A stretch of DNA of 64,000 nucleotides from Emiliania huxleyi CCMP1516 (Eukaryota > Haptophyta > Isochrysidales > Noelaerhabdaceae). The notes under the pieces were generated by a model. It saw only the letters and a list, made by a program, of their open reading frames with translations. It ran no database searches and was not told where the DNA came from. Location of the stretch: contig NW_005201192.1 in NCBI RefSeq assembly GCF_000372725.1, positions 436,378 through 500,377 on the forward strand. Reading direction: 5' to 3'. The translations under genes were made by a program, and so were the position numbers. Shown here one piece after another: positions 10,331 through 18,658 of this stretch. Each line of letters starts with the position of its first letter. The stretch's first letter is position 1.

Positions 10331-12487
10331 ATGCCTCTCCACGTCACTCTGCTGGGCCTCGGCCACATGAATCTCGTGATCCCGACGCCTCGCAACGCAA
10401 TGGACGGCGTCCTCGAAAACTTTCGTGGTGGACGGTCTCCTACGACTGCCTGCACATGCGCCAATAGGTGAACGTTGGCGACGACCCCCTGCCCTGCCCT
10501 GCCACCGTTGCTCGCTGACCCCTGTCCCCTCCCGCCGCAGCAAGCCGTGTGAGATGGGTGTGCGGGCTGACGGCGGCCGCGGCCAGCCGTGCCTCTGGTG
10601 GTCGCAAGGCTGCTCCATCGGTTGCGAGTACTGCGCAACCGACCCCCGCCACCCGCGCAACCGCGGCCGGATCCCAACGCAGCCGATCCAAGGTTTTGGC
10701 TACATGCGGCACCGGTGGCGTACACGTACACGTCCGCGGACAGGCTGTGACGCGGGAATCCTCTTCAGGCGGCTGGCCTCACGCGGACAAGGCTGGCTTC
10801 CGGACAGCGTACTGCGACGAGCCAGGCATCGCCAGTGTGCACACCAGCAGTAGCGCCAGCAGTAGTGCCAGCAGTAGAGCACACCGGCAGCAGAGCCAGT
10901 AGAGCCAGCAGTAGAGCACACCGGCGGCAGCTCATCATGCACCCTCTCGACGCGGGCCTCACCCCACCCCACCGACCGACCAACCGAGAGCGCCCCTCTC
11001 CCCAGGCACGCCCGTTCTGCCGCGCGAGTACTGGACGATGAACGTGGCTGCGATCGAGGGCGCAGAGGATCGCCGCCGCCTCGACCCGTCGAGGCGCCCG
11101 AGACGACCCGACTCTGTGCACCTCAGGCGCCGTCAACGACTCGTACCGCTTCAACCCGTGGCGGGCGCCCGGCACCGCTCCCGTGGTCGACCCGTGCGGA
11201 CAGGCGGGCGGCAAGTACGAGCAGACGCCGGTGGGGGGCGGGCCGCGCCTTAGCCGCGAGGGTGCGAGGGTGCGAGAGGGCGGTGGTGAGCCGGTGCTCG
11301 CGCGGCGTAGGCGACAGCGTCTTCTTCGCGACCAACTTTTCGAGGATGGGCGACCTCGGCTCCGAGGTGCACACTCAACTCATAGTCAGTCGCTGGGTCA
11401 CGTGTACTCATCGGTGAGGGCCTCGGCTCCAGGTGCTGCCGCCGACGCGCGGCCCGCTCCCTCGCTGGGCAGCAGGCTCCGAGGCGGCGGTGGCGTGGGG
11501 GATGCGGTTCAACCACGGCGAGAGACCCAGCCGAGACGCAGCCGAGACGCGGCCGAGATGCGGCCGAGGGAGACGAGTTCAGATCGGATGCGATAGGCGG
11601 CGGGTACCAATACCGCCTCTGCCCCGCCGACGCCGCGCTGACTGAGGAGCGCCTTCAGAGAGCGCTGCCACCCGTGAGACCTCTGAGCCCGAGGCGCGTG
11701 TATACCCCCCCCCCCCCCTCACACACACGCAGGAGTGCTTCCAGCGCACGCCGCTCGACTTTGTGAGAAGCGCGCAGGCCATCCTCTGGAACAACGGCAC
11801 CCGCCGGCCCATCCGCGGAAGCTTTGTCAGTGGCTCCGCGGTGCGGTGGCGGGAGGGGTCGCCTCTGCGCCTCGCAGCAAGAGACGCTCAGGGTCGGGTG
11901 GTGGAACCCCCGAGTAGGTGCGGCCGGAGGGCTCGACGTGGGCACGCAACCCGGTGCTGCAGGCCGACCCTCGGACAGGCCTATGGCGTGACGTGATTAC
12001 CATAGCGTACGGCTGTCTACAGGTGCCACGCATCAACACCGACAACCGAGGCTTGGCGCGCGAGGGCGAGTGCACGCTCGGCCCTCCCCGCCGGGGGCCG
12101 TGGAGCGCCGCCAAGGGCAACTCAGCTCCCCGCCCGCCGCGACCCGACGTGGCACACGATTGCACGAGCGACGCGTGATTGTTTGCAGGTGATTGCCAGC
12201 AGTTTCCCTCGCCGTGCCCCGACGTGGACCGCGGCTGGTTCGATTGCGACGCTCACCCGGGCGAGGGCGGCTGCGCGACGGGCGGCAACGACGACCATTG
12301 GGGGTATTGCTCCGGCGATTGGACGCTCGGCATGGTGGCGGACCGGGTGGTGGTCCCGTCGAGCTTGCGGCCGGGAAAGTACGTGCTAGGCTGGCGGATG
12401 GATTGCGAGGAGACGGCGCAGGTCTGGCAGAATTGCGCGGACGTCGAGGTGGTCGGCCCTGAGCGCCGTGATCGGATTGTCTCGTGA
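10331..12487 (+). CDS. LPMO-like secreted protein (chitin-binding type-4 / AA family fold)
   Basis: About eleven exons. Exons 10331-10467, 10541-10692, 11006-11059, 11127-11237, 11311-11366, 11433-11517, 11597-11646 and one from 11733 join in frame (the first seven sum to 645 nt), with further exons to the stop at 12485. The mature-type N-terminus HMNLVIPTPRNAMDG starts with His after a short hydrophobic stretch, as in copper-dependent lytic polysaccharide monooxygenases, where His1 forms the histidine brace. Further marks: PCLWWSQGCSIGCEYC, YRFNPWRAPGTAPVVDPCGQ, AWGMRFNHGGGYQYRLCP, RTPLDFV, WNNGTRRPIRG and a C-terminal VLGWRMDCEETAQVWQNCAD, with many paired Cys. Several introns have GC donors and one has GA (11647). 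An 11-residue leader from ATG 10331 is short for a signal peptide, so an upstream exon or start is likely. Substrate unknown; oxidative attack on cell-surface glycans is inferred. Confidence 0.7.
11519..11580. repeat. CCGAGACGC minisatellite in LPMO-like gene intron
   Basis: Units of GAGACGCAGCC, GAGACGCGGCC and GAGATGCGGCC fill most of the intron 11518-11596, whose borders share GGCG (CACGGCGAG and TAGGCGGCG). Confidence 0.7.
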
Positions 12488-12844
12488 GCGTGAAATCCGG
12501 AAAAGGGTGTCGCGGCGCAGGGTCCCGGTGGCGTCGCCGCCCGCCCCACGCGCGGGTTCGTGCGGCCGATGCGGCAGAGCGCCATGAGCGGCCGCGGACC
12601 CGCGCCGGTCCTCCGCGTTCGCTTCTGTCCGTGACGTTATGAGTTTATTGCTTGAATGGAGACGAGACGAGGAGAAAAGAACAACTAGCAGAATTTTTAG
12701 AATCGCTGCCCGAAATCGAATCCAACTCACTTCGTGACAGAAACTGCCCGTACACCACCATTTGAGACCTCCGGAGAGAGGCACTGAGGCCTATGTGCAT
12801 GTGCCATGGAACCTCATGGCTCTGGCCTCTGCTCCGCGCCCTCC
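12488..12844. other. convergent intergenic spacer
   Basis: Lies between the ends of two convergent genes. Only short AT-richer patches (12640-12680) are visible. No gene or repeat recognised; it probably holds both 3' ends. Confidence 0.4.
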
Positions 12845-15045
12845 TTAGACCAGTACGATAGGGGAAGCACAGTCCGCGGGCTCAGGCAGTGGACCCGCAC
12901 CCCCAGAGAAGCCAGGCACCTCCACCCGCGCCGCCGTCGCCTCCGGGCAGGCCAGATCGAGCGCTGCCGCCGGTGTGGGCGGCGGCGCTGGCGTCGCAAG
13001 AGGCGTCGCTGCCGGTGCCGGCGCTAGCCCCATTGCCGCCAGCGGCGGCGGCGGTCCTTGCATCGCGACAGCTGGTCCCATCGCGCCCGCCGGCGGCAGC
13101 GCCTGCCTTTGCATCACGCCTGCAGGCCCCATCGCGCCCAGCTGCATCGGCGGTGCTCCGGCGAAGCCGGGGGGCGGCGCAAGCTGCATGCCGGGCTGCA
13201 TGCTGGGCTGCATGCCGGGCTGGTACGGCAGGTACGGGAAGGCGCCCATCGGGGGAAACGGAGTCATGCCAGGCATCATCGGCATCATGGGGTTGGGCAT
13301 CATGGGGTAGTTTGGCGCGCTGGGCGTGTGCGGCAAGTAGGCTCCTATCATGGCGCCGCCCCACTGCTGCAGCGCCTGTTGTGGGAGGGAAGGCGTTCGA
13401 GATGGCGGGTGGGAGGGGTGAGGAACGGAGAGGGGCAGGGAGGCGCGTTGATCGGCGAAAATTTGATCGGCGATGATAGAGGGGGAGAGAGCAAAAGAGA
13501 GGAGAGCGGGGAGAGGGAGAGGGAGAGGGTGAGGAGGCGGACAGGCGAAATTCGCGCGTGGGCCTGCTCGCGCGTCAGCGTGGCACGCTGGAACGGCTGT
13601 CGCGACCGCCTCGCCGCTGGCGAGCGCGACTGCAGGTGCGCCCCAGCACCGGCCCCGGCCTCCGCCGCCGCCTCGCGTGCCGCGTCCTCCTCGCCTGCGT
13701 GGGCGATGGTCTCGGCGTGCGAAAACCGCCGCGGTGCGCCCGTCGTCTTTGCCTGCCGCAGGCCGCACGCGTTGCACAACGTCATGCCACATCTGCCGGG
13801 GAGGGGGCAAGCTAAGGCTGGGGCTCGGGGCCGGGGGCGAGGGCAAACAGGCGAGGTTGGAGCTGGCACCGCCACTTTGGCGTCTCGGTCGTGCCACACG
13901 AGAGGCATGCGCGAACCTGCCGAGGCAAGAGGTGCGCCCAGAAGGTGAGGGGAGCCTGCGACTCGCGTGCTGGCACTGCATGCCATCCTCAAGATGGGTG
14001 CGGCTGCGGTGCTGGTGCTCACCCCTTGCTGCTGTTGCATTTGCGCTTGCATTTGCTGCTGCTGCAGCAGCAGCGGGGGCGGCGGCTGCAATGGCTGCTG
14101 GTCCTGCGGCGGCGGCTGCGGCTGTTGATCCTGCTGCTGCGCGACGGGAGGGTCGGAGGGGAGCTCAGGTATAAAAATACAGGCAATTGGGGCGCTGGGC
14201 GGCTGGCGCATGCGGGGCCTCGCGCCTGCTGCGGCCAAGAGGACGGCGGAGACCCGCTGCGGGAGGATCCGCTCGAGGAGGGGCGGTTGGAGTCGGTCAC
14301 GCGGCTCGCGTCGGCTGCGGCTGCGGTGAGGGTCTGCAGCGGTATGCGCCAGCCGGGTGAGGGACGGGGAGCACGCATTGCATGGCAGGTCGCAGCTCAT
14401 AAGGGGGGGGGGGATTCCGCCGACAGTCAGAGTAGATACGGATGCAACACACGGGCGGTCTAGGGTCGTGCGGGACGCACCTCGAGGCCTGAAGCGAGAC
14501 CCGCCTCGCCCTTTTCGACCGACTCCCCGCCGGCGGCCGCACTGCAGTCGGAAGCCACGGGCGCAGCTGCAGTAGGCGCGTCACCGCTTGCAGAGGGAGG
14601 GGAGGGGACGGGCGGCGCGGCGAGCGAGGCAGGGTAGTTCAACGCGATGCTCGCATTTGCATCGTGCGGGCCGCGCAGCATCGCGATCTCTTGTTGCTGC
14701 GCTTCAATGATTTCGCACAGGCGGGCAAGGACAGCATCGGGCGCGCCCCTAGGATGGGTCGGAGGGATTAGAGGGCGGCGGAGGCAGCAAAGCGCGTCTT
14801 GAGCCGCGTGTGTTGCGGTGTGCGCGCGGCAGTGGTGCGCAGGGCGAGGTTCAAGTATCGTGGCCCAGGCCACCCAGTTTAGGCGGGAGCACGCACTCGG
14901 CCACGCGCGAGAGGCGCTGCCTCTTGAGGATGTGCTGCACGCGATCGTGAAGAGAGGCGCCGTTGCCGCCAGATGGTGCCGCCTCGGGCTCTGCCGCCCC
15001 GTCCAGTAGTCCCAGCTCGGGAGGAGGGGATCCCAAGGACGACAT
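12845..15045 (-). CDS. GATA-type zinc-finger protein with low-complexity tail
   Basis: Likely transcription factor. From ATG at 15045 (MSSLGSPPPELGLLDG) the N-terminal exon reads to about 14880; the next (about 14480-14750) contains VLARLCEIIEAQQQEIAMLR, a short coiled coil. A Gln-rich exon (about 14030-14200) precedes the finger. The finger spans two exons: VRACLSCGTTETPKW, then CGMTLCNACGLRQAKTTGAP (about 13735-13800). C-x2-C and CNACGLR are diagnostic of GATA fingers, but as spliced here the loop between Cys pairs is about 14 residues rather than the usual 17-18, so a small unmodelled exon piece or a real shortening exists. After TLTREQ a GC-donor intron leads to ALQQWGGAMIGAYLPH and a Pro/Met/Gln-rich tail of repeated GMQPSMQPGMQ and AMGPA units to the stop at 12845. 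The exon between 14210 and 14380 is uncertain. Confidence 0.65.
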
Positions 15046-15876
15046 TCGGCACAACCCGGGATGCTCGTAGCACGAAAGCAGGCGCGGCGAGAGGCCCGGA
15101 AGCGCCCCTAATGCCTATAACCGATTTCGTGGATGTATCCCTGAGATTGATCCAGATCCGGTCCGGCGGGCGGTGAAATTGAACGTACGGCCGCATGCGC
15201 TCAGAGGGCGCGCACGAGTGGGTGTACGTGACATCAAAAGTGAGAATGCCGCCTGAAAACGCTGACTGAGCCCGTCCCCCCAGGATATTGGCTGATCTGT
15301 TCTCCCCATTTGTCTCTTCACCTTGCCTGAGAGAGAGAGAGAACACACACCCCTCTCCCTTTTCCTTCATGAAGCTAAAGGTACGTGCCCGAAAGTGGAC
15401 TGTTGACTGGCAGGTTTTGGTCTCCCCAGCTGGTCTAAAGTACGTACGTAGGGGGGTCGTCGCGTCGTCCCGCCCGTATCATGTGCGGAATCGACCCTAC
15501 AGCGAATCCTTGCGAAGGAACGCCGATGGACGTACGGATGAATGCGTTCAGAGCGCGCACGTGGGTGTACGAGCAACTTGGAAAGACGCGGTGAGGCCGG
15601 GATCGCACACGGCAGGCAGGGCGCAGGGGTGGCGGGACGGCTGTGGAGCGAAGCGGCTATAGCCAAGAGAAATCACTGTGAGAGTATTTATTTTTGTTGG
15701 CGCTCCCGCTCGTTTCCCTAGGGAAATTTCCGGAAACGCAAACACTGCTGGGCAGCCTCTCGTTTTGGGACTGGGTTCCGGAATACGCACTTGGTCTTGG
15801 AGTACGGAAACACGACACGCATGCTTCAAGCCCGCTTACACCTTCATACCTTGCGAGCAGAGGGGACTACCAGTAC
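15046..15876. other. intergenic with a diverged duplicate
   Basis: No gene recognised. Segments 15180-15232 and 15530-15578 are diverged copies of CGTACGGNNGNATGCG then TTCAGAG, GCGCGCACG and GGGTGTACG. At 15484-15506, TGTGCGGAATCGACCCTA resembles the 3' end of the SINE family found at 50560-50945, so this may be a SINE fragment. Confidence 0.35.
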
Positions 15877-16445
15877 TCAGAGGGCCGCCACGCACTTGAA
15901 CTCGGCGGCTGCGTTCAGTGCGAGCCCCTTGGCTCCAAAGGCCGCCCTCGCCGGCGGGTCCTTCGGAAAGATCTTGGTGTACGCCTCATTGAGCGGCGCA
16001 TAGTCGCGCGCGAGGTCTCCGACGAAGACTGTGCCTGCGGACGTGCCGTGGGCGCGGCGCTGGCGTGGTGTAGCTCGTGTGGCGGTGGGATCAGCACCGC
16101 TACTGCGTGGCAGCTGGAAGAGAGCGGGGCAAACTCACAGTCGAGAATGTTGTCGAGGGTGGTGCCTGGACCCGCAGCCTTTAGGACCTCGCCAATCATG
16201 GCAAAGGCGCATGCAGTCTCGGCCTTGATGCCGCCCGCGCACAGGGTCGGCCTCCCGTCCCGCACAGACGTCATGTTGACGCCGACGGTGCCGGCGACGT
16301 AGATTGTGCCTCCACTGATGACTGCGTGCGAGAACAGCGGGCTCTCTGGAAAGCCTGGCACGTGCACGACCTTCTTGTCGAGAGTGGCGGCGAGAGCGAG
16401 CAGGCAGGCGAGCGATGCGTAAAAGAGAGCGGATCGGAACAACAT
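15877..16445 (-). CDS. RidA/YjgF/UK114-family enamine/imine deaminase with signal peptide
   Basis: Two exons, 16139-16445 and 15877-16034, join to 155 codons (154 aa). The intron is GT-AG; the exon junction encodes Cys in LDC-TVFVGDLARDY. RidA proteins hydrolyse reactive enamine/imine intermediates from PLP enzymes such as threonine dehydratase. Visible features: an N-terminal hydrophobic leader MLFRSALFYASLACLLALAA (secretory or first part of a plastid leader), the core ISGGTIYVAGTVG (about 44-56), and the C-terminal PARAAFGAKGLALNAAAEFK then CVAAL, where the Arg of PARAA is the conserved ligand-binding arginine and the E of AEFKCVAA is the usual catalytic-pocket Glu. The leader is unusual for the cytosolic/mitochondrial family and suggests plastid or ER import. 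Its start is 32 bp from the MITE. Confidence 0.85.
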
Positions 16446-16476
16446 ACCGTGGCGCTGGCCGCGGCAATGGATTCTG

Positions 16477-16947
16477 GGTTCCGGCTCCTAGCCAGATAGG
16501 GGGTCTGTCCCCTACGGTTAGACCCCATGCAATAGGTAGGTAGGTCCGGTTTTGACCGCCCCAGAGGGCCCCGCAATAGGTAGGTAGGTGGTGGTGGTGA
16601 GGGGGGGGGGGGGGGTAAAAACCGCTTCGGGCTTCGCTGCGCGGGAGACTCTGTCGAGGGAAGAGAGTGCCGTTTTGGAGCCGTCCAACGCCTCGAGAGC
16701 CCAGTAGGCCATGCTCTGGCGGGCTCGCGAGCGGCGCGCACCGCGGTACAAGCCGGCGCGCGGCGGGCGCTGGGAGCCTATTCACAGAGGGCTAACGGGC
16801 ATTTTTTCGCTTCGCTGCGCGGCCTGGGGATAGGTGGGTAGGTGGGGCACGGAGCCTGGCGATTGGCGCCCGCAATAGGTAGGTAGGTAGGGCGTTTTGG
16901 TGCGAGTCATAGGCAACAGACCCCCTATCTGGCTAGGAGCCGGAACC
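16477..16947. mobile_element. MITE with 32-bp terminal inverted repeats
   Basis: A 471-bp element. Left end 16477-16508 begins GGTTCCGGCTCCTAGCCAGA; right end 16916-16947 is its exact reverse complement over 32 bp. Both ends are flanked by CTG (16474-16476 and 16948-16950), a 3-bp target-site duplication. Internal sequence has four AATAGGTAGGTAGG blocks, a G-run (16600-16614) and two CGCTTCG..CTGCGCGG blocks. It has no coding capacity. It sits in the spacer between two divergent genes. The superfamily is not identifiable from this alone. Confidence 0.9.
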
Positions 16948-17055
16948 CTGGTCGGGAGGGGAAAGTGAGCGCCGCGGCAGCAGGGATTCGCGTTTTCTTT
17001 TTACTTAGCAGCCACTTCGAGGCAGTCACCTCTGTCGCGCCGGCTCTTTGCCGAC

Positions 17056-17814
17056 ATGCGCGCGTCCATCCTTCTGATTACTGCCACGGCCGTTGCACTC
17101 GATCTGCCGAAGCCTGCACCTGGGCTTGGCCGCCGCGTGGCCATCACTGCGCTTGCATACAGCCTTCCGGGCTTCATCGCGACCGCCTCCGGCAGCAAGC
17201 AGATCACTGCGGCGACGGCTGACGACGCGGGCGGCAAGGCCAAGTTCAAGCGGCTCAGCCCGATCCAGTTTATCGCAGCGCTCGGTGACCCGGCCGCCTC
17301 GTCGGGCACTGGTGCGGAGCAGTGGGGACTGTGGCGGGAGGATCCGGGTCCGCGGGGCGTTTTCCTGCGCGACTACGAGAAGAAGCTGGCGAGCAAGGGC
17401 GGGACCGCGCCGGCGGGCTGGCGCGTGGACCCGTCGCGCTTCTATGTGGAGGAGCACGGCCTGATCATGGAGGTCCCCTCCACGCTGCCACTCGCCCGGT
17501 ACGAGCGCGAGGGCGCCACCATGAAGCAGACGGCGCCCTACCGCCGGTACGTGGTGACGGGGGACCGCGAGGTCACTTCGGTGCTGACGGTGCACGACGA
17601 CGGCCGGTGGGAGCTCTCGAAGGGCTCGCTCTACGACGTCACGCACCTTCCCTGCCGCACGGGCGTGTACACTGCGAGCGCGGGCGGAAGCTGCGCGCCG
17701 GCGGCCGCGATGCAGGACAAGTTCCCAGTCAAGCCCGGCGCCAAGATGCCTACGTTTGACGGTTGCAACACGCAGGACTGGGCGGTGCTCTTTGTAGTGG
17801 GCGTGGAGGCCTGA
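17056..17814 (+). CDS. conserved-looking protein with twin-Arg plastid-lumen leader
   Basis: Intronless, 252 aa, ATG at 17056. N-terminal MRASILLITATAVALDLPKP looks like a signal peptide; GRRVAITALAYSLPGFIATA (residues 25-44) is a twin-arginine motif followed by a hydrophobic core, typical of Tat substrates directed to the thylakoid lumen. The rest is a soluble domain with WRVDPSRFYVEEHGLIMEVP, YRRYVVTGDREVTSVLTVHD and LYDVTHLPCRTGVYTA, ending WAVLFVVGVEA. I recall similar unnamed proteins in algae with secondary plastids but can give no function. Localisation is inference from the leader. Confidence 0.75.
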   Translation: MRASILLITATAVALDLPKPAPGLGRRVAITALAYSLPGFIATASGSKQITAATADDAGGKAKFKRLSPIQFIAALGDPAASSGTGAEQWGLWREDPGPRGVFLRDYEKKLASKGGTAPAGWRVDPSRFYVEEHGLIMEVPSTLPLARYEREGATMKQTAPYRRYVVTGDREVTSVLTVHDDGRWELSKGSLYDVTHLPCRTGVYTASAGGSCAPAAAMQDKFPVKPGAKMPTFDGCNTQDWAVLFVVGVEA

Positions 17815-18188
17815 CGTTCCGGCCGGGACATGGTACATCTCAGGGATTCCAGTAAAAAGAAATCTAAAATGCTGAGTAAGGATGCCCCAGCGACCGCGGT
17901 CACAGAGGTAGGTGCAAGGGCCGACGATTTCATAAATAGTAACTCTTACAAGACAGAGCTGATGCGCGCAGCCAGCCAAGGCAGTCGCCGAGACGTAACG
18001 CTACCTTATTTATATTACTGTCTATGTGCTGTCACGGACCCCTAATGAGGGAAAAAGGTAAGGTAAGGTAAACTTCTCCACACACACGAGGTGGTGGGGC
18101 AAGGGGGGGCAACCCTCGCGTCTCCACGTCTAACGACAGGAGCCCCACGGCATTCAAAGTGCAAAAGGCCCGGTGCGCGTGGGTGAGC

Positions 18189-18189
<1 letters not shown>

Positions 18190-18249
<60 letters not shown>
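18190..18249. repeat. (TG)n microsatellite
   Basis: About 28 TG dinucleotides in an uninterrupted run. Confidence 0.98.
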
Positions 18250-18250
<1 letters not shown>

Positions 18251-18469
18251 AGGGAAAAACATGGCCAGGTGTTCGGATACCTCGTGCGAAAGTTGCGTCA
18301 ATTTATGTACAGACTGAGCCACACAGGTGACAGAGCGCAGAGCGGCAGAGCGGGGCACAGGGCGCCAGGTCGCGGGTGGAACGGGGAGTGCGCGCGATGT
18401 TTCGCTTTCGGCGCCTCACGGAAAGTGGGCAGTGGGCAGTACATCTCCAGGAGAGATGGGCGACGCACC

Positions 18470-18603
18470 GAGCCGTAGGCCGTAGGCCGTAGGCCGTATG
18501 CCGTATGCCGTCTGCCGTATGCCGTATGCCGTCTGCCGTCTGCCGTCTGCCGTCTGCCGACGGCCGACGGCCGACGGTGCCGTCGGCCGTCGGCCGTCGG
18601 ACG
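18470..18603. repeat. GCCGTAG/GCCGTCT minisatellite ending in a perfect inverted repeat
   Basis: Seven-base units GCCGTAG, GCCGTAT and GCCGTCT (about 12 copies), followed by three GCCGACG units facing three CGTCGGC units across GTGC, which is a perfect GC hairpin (about 18556-18600). It lies 55 bp upstream of the epimerase start. Confidence 0.9.
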
Positions 18604-18658
18604 TGGCGGGGGAAATTCTTTCGTACAGAACGAATTGCTGCTTTCCGGCAGCGCTCTG

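Larger units (their letters stand above)
17817..18658. other. repeat-rich intergenic region
   Basis: Spacer between two plus-strand genes. It contains AAGGTAAGGTAAGGTAAA (18055-18073), the TG tract and the GCCGT minisatellite listed separately. No gene recognised. Confidence 0.5.
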
